Below are positions 25,801 through 40,150 of a stretch of 64,000 nt of DNA, piece by piece. A program made the position numbers and the translations under genes. The stretch's first letter is position 1; each line of letters begins with the position of its first letter. Where the stretch lies: the NCBI GenBank assembly GCA_946811695.1, contig OX328127.1, positions 47,399,373 through 47,463,372 of the forward strand. The letters are read 5' to 3'. The notes under the pieces were generated by a model. The model had not been told where the DNA came from. It saw only the letters and a program-made list of their open reading frames with translations, and did not search any database. The stretch is from Gonocerus acuteangulatus (Eukaryota; Arthropoda; Insecta; Hemiptera; Coreidae).

Positions 25801-28800
25801 TCCTTAACCGGATCTCTTTAGTATAGAGGATTGTTTCGTTGATATTCGTCCCTAAGTAGATATAGTTTTTCACACATTCCAGTTGTTCATTTTTTAACAT
25901 AAGTGTCAACATTGACCATGGGGTTTTTCATGATTACCATGAATTTGGTTTCATTATCTTGTGGAAGTCTTCAATATTTTCAGTTATAAGTGCTGCGTCA
26001 TCTGCATACCTAATGACTCTGTCATTGGGGGGAGGTGATGTGGCAGCTAGCAAGACATACGCACTAACCTGGCCAGTGTAAGCTCCTCCTGCTATCAACC
26101 ATACAAGCCCAGCGTTGCCAAAGTATAAAAATAGGAGACAAAGTAATAATTCAAGACCTGTGACGACCAGTGTGTTAATGGCGTCTACCTGTGCATGTGC
26201 TCTCGTGGCGTTTAAAGTTCTTTATCAGACATTATTTATTCATTCTTTATTATTACATCGAAGAACATTATATTTTTGTTACCAGTTTCTTATCATTTAT
26301 CTTTATCTTATTTTTATTTCGTCCGCAGAGTGTTATTTTATTTTATTTAGAATCATTTGAACTTTTATTTTACGAAATTTTATTATTTTTTATCCCGCTC
26401 CCCGTTCGCTGAAGTTGCATGCGGGGAAGCCATTTTTTTATAATTTTTATTCCGGCTGTTTCATCTTGAAGTGCTTTTCTAAATATTTCTTCTGAGTATA
26501 CATTAAACAAAGTTGGTGACAGAACACAGCCTTGTCGAACACCTTTTTTTTTTTTTTATTTTATCTGGTATTGTATTATCTACACGCACCATAGCTTGTT
26601 GAAAATAAAGATTACTTATTATTCTGATGTGTTTGGAATCGATATTTTTTGTTTTAAGTAGCTGGATTAATGGTTTGTATTGGACGGTCAGCTCTTCAGA
26701 AAAATCTATATTGCGAATGTTTCGACATGCTTCAAAAGGCCAAAGCTTTCTTCAGCAATAAATTCCATGGTGAGAAGGGAAGGCCACAATTTAGTGCTGA
26801 AGAAGGCTCCCAAAGAGCTTGCCAAAATGTTCGCAATATAATTTTTCTCTAAAGATCTGACGTTTTTTTTTTTCATATCCGAATTCAAACCATTCCTTGA
26901 TTTCAACCTTTAAAAAAAAACACTTAAAAAAATCCTCTTTTTAAACAATTTTTGATATACTTTTTAATAGTTCAGACAACATTTAAGGGAATAAAAAAAA
27001 AAACACATATGTATGAGACTCATACATATGTGTTTTAATATGTTTTTTAATTATTATCACCACTTCTTATTTTAAGTGTGATTAGAAGCTACAACGATTA
27101 ACAAAAATGGTATAGTGCAAACATTTATTTTGACAAATAACTTTTTGAACCATTAGCCCTGATAAGAGACATACCGAGTGACCAAAACCACACGTCCAAC
27201 ACATAAAAAGTACCAGATATTTTTCAAAACCTGACATATTCTTCATAGGCAAACAAAGGGGTATTTTATAAAGGTTAACCTTAATTTATATAATCAAGTT
27301 CCGTTCGGTACCGAGAGTGAGCTATTCAAATCAAAAATTCAATTTTTCAAATGGAGATAGCTTATTTTTTTTTCACCGACTCGGATTCTGCATTAAAAAA
27401 TATTACTTGTATGATTTTTGTATTTTTGTTTTTTTTTTATTTTTGTAAAATATAATTTTAGATCTCTAACTCACCTATGAAGCACAGACTGAAAGGTTTT
27501 GATTAAACTATGTATTTACCTGTTGTCATTGAAATACGATTCTGAGATGAAAATTGTGTCCCTTGATTCAAATTACGATATCTTTCATTTCAATGCCCAT
27601 TTTAAGTGGAGCATGCAGACTATAAGTACAGAGGGAATTCACGTTTTTATAATAAATTTGCAAAAATGTTTCTTCTAAAAAAATAGAGGTTAAAAGTCAT
27701 AAGATTTTTTATTTGTACGATGATATAACATTATGATTTTTAATTACTATTTTCTTTATTAGGAAAAAAATAGGAAGTCTATTCTAAGCAGTGGCTTGTA
27801 GTTTATATGGTTATAAAATGATAAATAAATTTCTAATTAATGGCATTCAAATTTGTTCATGTGAAATAAAAGTCTACCTGTTCTCACAATTTGGAGCGTG
27901 CCTTATTATCCTCTTTTTCTTCCCGGAGGAGTAAGGCGGTCCTCTCGCCGAAGTAGAGGCAGACATCTCTAAGGCCATCCTCTTGAGCTTCCTCTTCCTG
28001 CGCAACACTTTGAATAAGCCCCTCGACCTTCAGGCAATGCAACACAACACACAAACATCACTCCTTTGGCCTTTCAAAATGCAGTAGTTAAAAAGCAAGC
28101 GTCTAAAGGCTTTGTGAGCATTAATTAAAGAAAAATTAATAAGGAAAGCTGTGATAATTTAATAAGCAAAAAATTAATTATGCTTTTGATTCTGCATTAT
28201 TCTTAATGTGAATATAAACAAAATTTGCAAAAAATAAAACCATGGAAAATAGGAGCAAACTTGTGGCTTTGAAATAGAAGCTGCCATTTACTGCGAATAG
28301 TGAAAGAAAAGAATTACAAACTGGTATTTCTGAATATATTCTCACCCAGTTGGTGCAAATTGTTCTTAACCTTTACTTCAGTAATATAGCATTTAATGGA
28401 AGGATGGGGAGCATCATGAATCAGAGCAAAGTTACAACAGGCCTAAGTTGAGTTGGCCTGTGGATGAGAGAACTTGCAATTTTTCTCTTCTTTGAAGTTC
28501 CATCTCCCATGAAGATTGGAGTTTACCCCCAACTCAAAATATTGGCTTTCTGTTATGATTTTTCATAAAGCGGCTCCAAAGACACCTGTAGCCTGGGAAA
28601 TTCTTATCAGATTTCAGAAATTGTAATACGTTCAACATTACGTTTTTGGGCTAAGAGTGAACGGGAAGAATGAGAGGGGATTAGTGGGAAAACAGGGTTG
28701 CCATTTGTCAATTTTCTCCCACTCTTAAAGACAGCTCAGTTAGACTCTGCCTTTCAAATACATTTATCTCCTCACTCCTGTGTCTAGAAATTGGGATCAA

Positions 28801-31800
28801 ATTTGTCATTACAAGTTTACGAAATCTTTACAAATTCCGTACAATTAGGAATGAAATATTGGATTTTTACAATAAATTATCCCAACCATTTTAGGCATTT
28901 TTTATAAACAAGCTACTGTAATTGGTACTTATATCATATATAATTAATTTAATTAAGTTGGGATTATTTCAAAATATTTTTTTTCTATTTTTGGATGAAG
29001 AAAATATTATTTTTTGTAAATATAGTTGTAATTTATCCATAAAATATTTATTGATAAATACATGGAATAAGTTTTCCTATTTTTTTTTAGCGAATGTTCC
29101 ATGGTAAGCCATTAGGGCTGGGGCTGTGTTGGGCATAAGCATAATCATAATTACAATTACAATTATAATTAGAGGCTTTCAAGATGTCATTACGATTATA
29201 ATCACTGACACTAGAGATGTGTTAAAAATACGAGTATAATCGTGATTACACTTGTAATCACACCTTTGATTATAATTACACTCGTGATCAGAACATTTTT
29301 CTGAGATTACAACTTTAACCACAAATTATTCTGTGATTACAGCTGTAATCAAAACTTTTTCTGTCATTACAAACCTAATCATAATTTTTGTCTGTATTTA
29401 CAACTGTATTCACAAATTTTGCTGTGATTACAAACACTGTTTATATTTTTCACAAAATATTAACTGTTTATATTCAAAGTTTTCTAAATTACACAAGGGA
29501 TAAGAAGAGAAGAAGTTCCTGCGACTTTTTATCAAATCAATAGAGTTGCCTTGAAGTGGGTTGTCAGCTGTGTTTTTCCATGGCGTTGTGAATTGGCTCA
29601 AAATCACATAAAAAAATATTTTGATCATAACTAATAACAAAGAAAAAAATGAATGATTAAATCTGTAATCATAAGAGAAAAGTTGTCATTACAGTCGAAA
29701 ACACAGAAAAATTTGTGATTACGTTTGTAACAACAGAAAATTAGTGAGTACAGTCATAATTACAGAAATAAAATGGTGATTACATTCTTAATCACAGAAA
29801 ATTTGATATTACAATCGTAATCACAGAATAATTTGTAATTACAGCTGTAATCACAGAATAATGTTGTGATTACTAGTGTAATTATAATCAAGGGTGTGGG
29901 TAAAAGTGTAATCGTAATAACTCTTGTAATTATAATTGTAATAGTAATTAAGCTCAACACTGGCTGGGAGGGAACCAGGTGGTCAGCTAACACACTATTT
30001 TAATAACCTTTTTAAAAATTAAATAAAAAGAAAAACTCCAAAGAAATAGTAAATGTTAATAAAATCATTATTATCATTCAAAAGGAAATGGCCAATGCTA
30101 TAAGACTTCAATAAACAATAAATTCACAGGAATTTGTTAATGTATTAAAAAAAAACATAAGGAAAATATGATACACTTCAGCTTAACTAAAATATTCTCT
30201 GAAAATGTTTTCCATAACTTAACTTAATTTTAATATTTCCTAGCATACTCAATTTTAAAAAATAAGAGAAAATTAGCAAATAATGCATAAAGAAGTGTTT
30301 AGTGGTTGTATGAAGTTTTCAAAGCCTTCCTTATAAATAAATGGTTAACTAACAGTATTAGTAGCAATTTCCAGTCATCATTTTTTAAAAAATAAAATTA
30401 TTTTTCTTAATTTAAGAAATAAAGAAATAGAAAAAAAACACATAATTTTTAGTTTTTGTTTGAATAAGATGAAAGAGTGCAAATTAGTAATTCTGCAGAT
30501 GTTATTATTTTCAGCTGAAGAAAGTGATCTGATTTAGTAGTGAAATGAAACATGAGATTTTCACACAGAAGAAATAGCACTGAAAATGTATCTGATGAAG
30601 AAATAATATTAATATTAATACCTTTAAAATAATAATAATACTAATTAGAGGGAAAGCAATGATACAGCACAAATAGATAGGTAACTTGGCCCGACAAATA
30701 TATCAAGAAGAAGGCCCGACCATGGGCCAATAGGTTTTTGTAGGCCAAAGCATGCAACAGATAAATATAAATTTATGTAATACGGTAAAGTATAGATCTG
30801 AAAATATAACATAAATAACAACAAAATGCTTGTCATTGTTTATATCAAGTAGCTTTAAAAATGTTTGAAAAATATTTTAATCAGTACAGGACTAAGGATT
30901 GGGAAACCTTTATTTTTCTTAATGCTTAAAACATTACAGGATTCACGACCAATGTTATTTACGAACAGGCCCGGGAATGTTATGCCAAGCTATGCGAAAC
31001 TGGAAAGCCTAGGTCTTCCTAGGGGATAAAACTTTTTCTAGATTGATGATAGAATATCCTTCGAGAACAAATATCTGCTTGGAATAGAATCACTTCTATG
31101 AATGAAGTTGTCGGACACAGAAACATAATCGAGCGCTCAGGTTAGACTTATTTTTCTAAATATTATTTTCTTCTTATTTTGTTGGAGGGTTAGATTTTCA
31201 TTAGACTTGGTGGATTTTATTTTTAAAAAAGAAGAAAGGCATCATCTCTATCCTCATTATAAAAATGAGGTAGTGACTCCATCTCGACTTTTTCCAGTGA
31301 TAAAAACCTATGGACCTTTAAAAAGGGTGGCAACCAGTAGTTAAACCGGTGCTAATGGCTGTTGAAAAATAAAGTAAATTAAAACTCATTATTTCATCAT
31401 TATGAAGTCAATATTTCTAGTCATGGCCTACAGATCATGCTTCAGGTCGATATCATTATCAGTTTAGCTCTCTTTACTCATGTACAGAGCACACTAAAAT
31501 GTTTAAGGAATTATATAGGGAGGGATCAGGACAAAAATTTGGATGTTTTGGCTGCACTTTGGCAGCCTTCTTCAGCACTAAAAAATGCCTAGGGGGGAGG
31601 AAGACCAAAAATACATTTAGGTAACAATGGTTGAATGTATAAAAAGTACATTCAACCATGGCCACCTAAATGTCTTCTTGGTCTTCCTCCCTCCCCCTTG
31701 GTATTTTTTAGTGCTGAAGAAGGCTGCTAACGTGCAGCCGAAATGTCCAATATATTTCTACCTGAAGGTCTGACGTTTTTTCTCCAAACCGAATCCCAAC

Positions 31801-32045
31801 CATCCCTTGACTTGGTATCACTGCAACAGCTCACTATCTACGAGGTAAGGTCCAAAACTTTCCGGCCTGGGATAGAAGGAAAGGTGAAAGAAAAAAACTG
31901 GTTTTACTGTTAGCGCGGTTCCTCCCTCCCCCATAGGGAGGAACCCCGCTTATAAGGTTGATACAATGAAACAATCCGGAAGTGCCGACAAGAAAATTTC
32001 GCGTTTCAGAACCCCTAGAGACCGAAAATAACGGTGGTTGAAATT

Positions 32046-32110
<65 letters not shown>

Positions 32111-35100
32111 CTGTTCGCTCATTTCTGGCTTCCCTGATGGTCCGATTTTGATGAAATTTGGTACAAAAATCTGTCGTCCAATTTGAAAGGTCAAGTTCGT
32201 TAACCAGCAAAATCCGCCCACTGGAAGATGGCGTTTGGGGCGAAATTCGAGCAAAAAAAATCGTAACGCTTACGTTTTTGAGTTCATAAGCTTGTAAGTA
32301 CTCGTTTTATAGGCTTCTTGGGCTAGGAAAACGAATGAAACCATTTTCAAGGCCATAGCTTTAACCGTTTTTGAGAAAACGGAAAAAATAATTTTTGAAT
32401 GCCGTTTTTGGTTTGGGTACTTAGAATCATGGGATTCAGTTGAAACATTTACTGCATCTTCTACTTTCATTAAAACTAATATGTTGAAATTTTGGTTGCG
32501 TTTGGAGTTAAGGAAGGGTTAGAATAAAATATTTTATTAACAGACATAAAAAAGTTTTGGTAACTTTGTATACTTTCCCTAATTTCTCGAAAATGGTTAA
32601 GAATCTTGGGAAACGGAAGAATACCATTGGAAAGCTTACTAAATGCTCTACAAAAAAGGTTCTAATGAAAGTTTTGATTAGGCCGATGTCAATCGGAGAA
32701 ATAAGTGCTTAAAACTTTAAAGTAATTGATTTCGCTTATTCGAACTGTTCTTTTTGTCTTTGATTTTGATACTTGAAATTATGGGATTCAGTTGAAACAT
32801 TTTCTGCATGTTTGAATTTCATCAACACTAATATGTTGAAATTTCGGTTACGTTTGGAGCTAAGGAAGGATTAGAATAAAATATTTTATTAACAGACATG
32901 AAATGTTTTGGGAACTTCGTATACATTCCCTGATATCTCGAAAACGGTTAGGAATATTGGTAAACGGAGGGTTACCATGCGAAAGCTTACTAAATGTTCT
33001 ACTAAAAAGATTCTGAAACAATTTTTGATTAGGCTATGTCAATCGGAGAAATAAGTGCTTAAACTTTGAATTAATTGATTTCGTTTATTCGAACGGTTCT
33101 TCTTGTTTGTTTTTATTCCTTGTTGTTTTTTCATTGGTTATAGTAGGATAATGTATTTGACAATAAAACAGATTAATTAAAATAAGAAAAGCAATTCATT
33201 GTTAAAAATATATCAGGCTGTACCGTATGAAATGTCAGTTTTGGATTTGTCGATTTCCTTCAAATGTCTTGAAACTGTCGAGGCTCCTATTCCGAGTTCT
33301 TTGGCATATTCCATAGTGTTTTTAATTGCTTATAGTAGTCAAATGTATTTGTCAATAAAACAGGATACGTATAATTAGAATCAATATTTTGTTTGTTAGA
33401 ATTCGAAGATGCCGTATGAATATCTAGATTACAGTACTGGTGTTGATTTCGTTCTTTAGAATTATTCTTGGTATTCCCTATTTTCATCTGTTACCCATAG
33501 TTTTTTATTGTTAGTAGGTTTTTCTTATTGATTATAGAATATAAATCTATTTGGCTATAAAACAGGATACGTAAAATTAGTGACAATAATTCGGAGAATT
33601 CTGAGCGAAATACTTTCAAGATTTTCTACCACCACAAACGGCTTTTTTCCTCTATTTTTATCCACTAGATAGGCTTTATTTTGCATATTATTCTATATAA
33701 GTTTTATTCAGCAGGGGATTCTGATGAAATGTCGTGTTTTTGCTGTGGATTTTAAATACGATGTATCTAAGATTGGATAACATTAGCGAGTCTACATAGT
33801 TAAGAACCGACGACGGAGGATTACTTCTTGCTATGATTTAGTCTACATATGTATATTAAGTCCTAAATCCAAAAAATAAACTTCACAACGGTTAGATACT
33901 ATGAGCGAATATGGCGGTTCAATGCCCGTAGAAGCAGAAGGTCCGCAGGAAATTTACCTGCTAAGAGTTAATCCTCAAGAGCTGTAAATATACCCCAGGT
34001 ATCTGCCGACACAAATACAAAGCCTAGGCGGAGAGCACCCCAAAAACACAGATCCAAACATAGGTTATATACTAAATATTCATAAAGACTACTTAGTTGT
34101 AAACCGATTCATCAATTAGCAATCAATAGTTTTCAACAAATGTTATATACTAAATATTGATAAAAAGTATTTAATTAGAAAAAAAAAACAATATTCCACA
34201 AGACTTGTTTTTGGTCCATTTGTGTCTACTCCATAGACTTAATTAGGTATATTATTCTATTTTAGTTGGGCAACTAAACTTTGTTTTATTTTGTTAAATA
34301 AAGTTTTTTTTCTTGACTTGTTATTCGTCAAGACTTTTATTTTTCCTTGTGTATTAACTAGATAGGTTTTATTCGGCATATTATTCTATATAGGCTATAT
34401 TAGGCAGGGTATTCTTCTCAATCTTGAGTACTTCTTCTTGATCCTTCTGTACATGGGCGTATATAAAAACAATTTTGGGGGGGGGGGGGCTGAGACCATT
34501 TCCAGGGTACGGAATACTAAATATTTAGAGCTTGGAATAGTTTTAGGCAACTAAAACGCTATTACACGTAAAATAAAATATGTTTTATGAACTAAGTGAT
34601 CTTATTTAATTTATTTTTAAGGGTTTTACGAGAAGTTTTTATCATCAATTCAAAATTTCGGGAGGGGCTGCAGCCCCCTCAGCCCCCCCCCCTCATATAC
34701 GCCCATGCTTCTGTATCCACTAGAAAGGCTTTATTAGGCATATTTTGTATTGATTTATAGACCTTTGCTTTAGAATGAGAGCCAGATTCTGTAATTTCCG
34801 CTTCTGTGTAAAAGTTAGCTACTGTCGGTGTCCCTGACGCCTTAATATCACTTTTATTCGAGATGTTTGAGAGGATTTTGACAATTTTCACGAGATATAT
34901 AAAAAAAATAAGTTTATTTCTTTTCTAAGCTTATCAAATGGCACTAGGGACATGAACGGAACCGCGCTAAGATGCTGCAGTTCCTGCGAGTCGGACTTTT
35001 TTTCAATATATTCTCCTCTAAGTTCAACACACTTAATACAACGCTTTGGCAACATTTCTATACCATGAAAAAAATAATTTTCTTCTTTGTTAAAAAAATG

Positions 35101-36456
35101 TTCTTCCACTGCTGCTTGGAGGTGTTCGTCGGTGTTAAATCGCCTTCCACGAAGGTCAGATTTTAACTTTGAGAAAAGGTAGAAATCGCTAGGGGCCAAG
35201 TCTGGGCTGTAGGGTGAATGAGAGATTTCTTGGAATCCACAGTCCTTCACAGCGGCCTTGGAAATCAATGCTGTCTGGACAGAGGCATTGTCGTGAAGGA
35301 GGCGGACACCTCTGCTGAGTTTCCCTCGCCTCTTCTCTTTAATGGTGTCTCGCAACCGGTGAAGTAGGGCTGCATAATACTCACCATTCATTGTGGTATT
35401 CTTTTCTTTAAAATCTATCAGTAGTATTCCTTTACAGTCCCAAAAAATTGTGGTCATTACCTTTTTTGTTGACTGCATGACTTTTGCCTTTAAAGGAGGC
35501 GCTTCTCCTGGTCTTCTCCATTCCATGGACTCTCTTTTGCTGAGCGGGTCATAATATAGAACCAATGTCTCATCCCCAGTTACAATTGAGTCCAAAAAAT
35601 TCCTTGGGTCGGCATTATACTCGCGTAAAAATTCATTGCAGCAGTGAACTCGTTCCTGCTTTTGAGCAGCTGAAAGAATTTTTGGAACCCATCTTGCACT
35701 AACCTTGTTCATATGCAAATGGTCTTTGACGATCCTCAAAACACTTGGTTTTGAAAGCCCTAACCTCGCTAATATTTCCTTGGTTTTTAGTCACCGGTCA
35801 GACAGCAATTCAGATTCCACAAGTTGGGTTGTTTCAGAAGTGACAGCTTCCAAAGGGCGACCGGGACGTGGGTCATCTTCTAGACTTTCTCTCCCTAACT
35901 TAAATAATTTTGCCCATTCTTTCACTGTGGAATACGAGGGGGAGGACTGCCCGTATACACAATCCAAGCGCTCTTTAATTTGAGCAGGAGTAAGACCCTC
36001 TTTACAAAAGAATTTAATTACCGCTCAGTACTCGAGTTTGAACATTGTAAAAATGGGGAGTTTCCTTCAAGGCTGGACACTGACTGACAAGACTGAGGAA
36101 GTGCGGGCGATGGGTATTGAGCAGGCATGGACCTGCATAGGCGTGCAGGTCCCGGCACGTTTGAAGGAGGGGAAGCAGGACAGGCCGGAAACTTATGGAC
36201 CTTACTACATACATCTCCAATTTCTTTTACATGTACAATCAAGAAAGAATAATAAACATTTTCATTCTTGTTTCTCCTCATAAAACAAAACAAAAATGAT
36301 AACTGCGCCTTCGTTTAACTTAACTGTACGTAATTTAATATTTTTTTAAAAATATTAGAAATTCAGAAACTAATTGAAAATTCACAGAAATTTGAATATC
36401 GTTTTTTATTATATTTATAATTTTTAAATATAATAAAAAAAATATAATAGAGATTA

Positions 36457-36529
<73 letters not shown>

Positions 36530-37233
36530 TTTTCAAACCTTTAATTTATAAGCAAATTAATTCGCTAGGCAAAGTTTTGAAACCAGAACCTCTTTTTTTG
36601 TGTGTGTGTTTAACGGCGTATCAACAATTTGGCTATTAACGCCGGGCTATCTACAGGTTGCCACCCTTTTATAATGCCAAAGGTACGTGGTCGGTCACCC
36701 ATTCAGGTCAGAACCTCTTGTTTTACACTTGTTTGTACTGCCAATTACGGTACCAGGCATTACATCACACTATGGCAAATTAATTCATCGAATGGAGCCA
36801 TTGCTTCATACAGAGAGCACAGTGTAATATTTATCCAAAGCCAGTCAATATTATTGTTATACTCGGAATAAGTGCCCCAATTAAGATTTGAAAATTATAG
36901 TCACTGACGACGGCTTATACAGTGGCTTAATACTTTTTACTATTATTATAAAACAAAGAATAATCAATTCCTTTTGTTTAAATATTATTTAGTTTTGGGG
37001 AAGGGAATACTTACCTCCTCGTCGTTGGTCGTACCGGTGAGAAATTTTCGTTAACAGAGTCAGACTCGATGCTTGGAAAAAGACAGAGCTTGGGTCTGGA
37101 ATGGAGATTATAGAAGCCACCTTTCCCTTGTATTCCACTTATGTCATCACTATCACTCTATAAATTACACAAAAATAATCATAGAAGATAATTGGTTAAA
37201 AATATATCTTTAAAAGAAATATAGGTTCAATTA

Positions 37234-37305
<72 letters not shown>

Positions 37306-39682
37306 GATGTTAAATCCTGAGTTAGAATGAAATAAGAAACAGAAAAATTTATAGATAATTTAACCTAAATAACAATTTACTTAAATTAAATCTAAAATTA
37401 TATGTTTAAACTTTACTGATCTATTACACTATTAAGGGTTAAATAAAGGGGTGAGTAAAAAAAAATGACCATTTTATAGGTAAAAATCAAATTTTATTTT
37501 TCTTCTACTTATAAGGTTTTTAATAATCAAAATATATAACATTTTTTTCTATGGTTTGACGCCTGTGGAGATCCTTGATGGTACCACTCTTTGGGTTTAG
37601 AATCGAAGAACTCGCGAACACCAATTCAACTTCATTCAAGTTGTGGAACATTTTTCCACGAAGGAAATGAGCCAATGATCTGAACAGGTGGTAGTCTGAT
37701 GGTGCTAGGTCTAGACTATATGCCGGGTGAGGGAGAAGCTCGATTCCATCCAAATCAGCTAGTTCTTGTTTCATAAGGCGAGAGGTGTTGGGTCCAGCAT
37801 TATTTTGTTGGAACAGGACTTGCTTTCTTTTTACTAAACCTGGATATTGCTGAACCAAAACATCGTAAATTCTCTGCAGTTGAACTGAATAGAACCTCTT
37901 AGAATTGCTTTTCATAGGACCGGCTTCAATAGCAGTGCGCAGAGAATTCTGGTTAACTACTGAAACACACCCTGATACAGATTTCTTTCCAAGGCTCAAA
38001 TCACCTCCATTAAATTTTTGGAACCACCTTCTCACTGTCCTTTCATTCAAAGAGTCTTCATCCTCAAATTCAACCACTAAACAAATGACATCAGTTGCCA
38101 AAAACTTCTGTTTCCAAAAATAAAGCAAAATTATGATAATTCTGTACTGTAGTGTCATTGTGAACAAAGGGGAGCTATAGAAGTACTGAGCCCGGATAGA
38201 GGGCTTGCTTGTTACCAAATGATTCCGAAGGGATCAAACATAAACTTCTTATCACAATTCTTTGGTCCCTAATGTAAATAAGAGAGGAAATACGATGCAA
38301 AGTTCAAACACAAAGAAAACGGTAATTTTTTCTGACTCATACCATTATTTGAGAATTGGTAAGTTACGGCGATCTGGACGAATCCACATAACAGTTAATA
38401 CTATTAACCCTAGATTAGTGGCATTGGGTCATATTGACCCGAATGTATTTGTTTATTCGACCTTTGCCCTTTGAAATCTTGGTATTTCAATAAATATTAT
38501 TGTTTATTATTATTTATTTAAATTACTTTACTAAAAAAAAAATCAATTTAAAGTTTGTTTCACTGGGGCCCCGACACCATTAGTTATGGAAGAAAAAGAA
38601 CGCCACTAATTAAGGGTTAAGAATCATTTAATATTTTAGTTCTTGTTCTTTTTTTTTTTTTGTTTTTTGCTACTGATGAATTTTGTTGATGAATTTTCAT
38701 CAGCAGCATTTTTATAAAGCAGACTTGGTTGGATTTTAAATCTCCTCTTCCTTACATATGGAAATAAATTCAAAATATTGAGTGCTGTATTTTTCCAGAA
38801 ATTTTGTCATTTAAGTTTCTGTTATCAGTTACATATGAATCAGCAACCAAGACCAGCAAAAAAAGTTTTTACCTAAATGATTTTTAGTAGTACTGTCTCT
38901 ATGTGAATTTGCACAGTTCATCTTAATTTACTAATTTGTAAGAAAGATCCTTTAATTGTGAATAAATTTATCTTAATTATTATTAGCTTGGGGGGCAAGG
39001 TTAGCTTAGTGGTAGAGCACTGGACTAATATGCTAGAGGACCTGAGTTCAAATCCCGAGCTAGCACTAAAGATTTTTATTTTCTAGTGTCTTTAGTCATG
39101 GGTTGGATTCGGCCTCTGTGACCGTCCCTAGGCCAACCCAGCATTAAATTAATTTTTTAATGGCTACCTTGGTGCTAATGACTCTAGCAGTCGAGCAGCA
39201 AAGGGGAAAATCAGGCGGCCGGAGCATAGTACTGACCATACTATCTCCCTAGAGGTCGTATGGTCACTCTATAGTATCTGCCCCTCAGAGCCCTTGTGGC
39301 CTTTTACAGGACTGATTTTGTTTTTTATCTAGTTACTAGCTTGAGAGCTCGGAACTCCCTCCTCGTCTTGCTTATACCTCCATTGTCTTATTTGTCATTT
39401 TACATTATCAGTTTTCTTTTTCTTTTTTTTTAATTTATGGTAGGCAAGTAGATCAAGAGAAAACTAGACTTGTGATTTATAGAAAGCAAATGTTTTAAAA
39501 GTTTGATTGTGTTTACAAAGAAAACATAAATAAAAATGAAACTAAACCTGGTGAAGACTTGACATTCCGACTTCTCTTGACAGTTCCCAATCTCCAACGC
39601 TGCTGCTTGAGTCACCACTGTGCTTATTCCAAGTGTATGCGGCTACAATAATAACAAAAAAAAAATGTCAATATTAGAATTG

Positions 39683-39714
<32 letters not shown>

Positions 39715-40105
39715 GATGTCCTACAAGTTGGACTTTTTTTTTAGATTATTTTTTTAATATCAAATAACTCTGAGTAAGCCATAAGTGTCCAATTAGGATA
39801 GAGTAATATCAAGCTCTTGCTTTCTTGATAATTTCCAGGTATCTCTAGTATATTTTAGTTTTCTTTTCATTGATTGGTCGCCATAAGAGAGCTCAGTTCT
39901 GTTTGACTATTTTCGTCAGTGGGAAAAACAGTTTCTTACGGAGACGGATGGTGGCATAATGTTCTTCGACGAAGTCAGTAGCTTTTAGCATTTTCCTCCG
40001 AAGGAAAGTAGCTATTGAGGTTGGACTCATGACGGAATTTTTGAAGAATTTCTTCAAATCTTTATCGATCCTACCTAGTAGACACCGAAAATGACCCCCG
40101 TTAAA

Positions 40106-40150
<45 letters not shown>

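Noticed and set aside
25262..26640. Active second LINE
   Set aside because: The motifs are ordered but separated by many stops and a foreign insertion; it is a dead copy.
38996..39063. tRNA gene (head at 38.99 kb, also 43.03 and 54.3 kb)
   Set aside because: A repeated tRNA-like head joined to the same body in several places, without a proper acceptor stem.
39430..39618. Alternative minus-strand frame over GPATCH2L-like exon 2
   Set aside because: Breaks splice phase with the next exon; the chosen frame joins both neighbours and is Ser-rich like the family.
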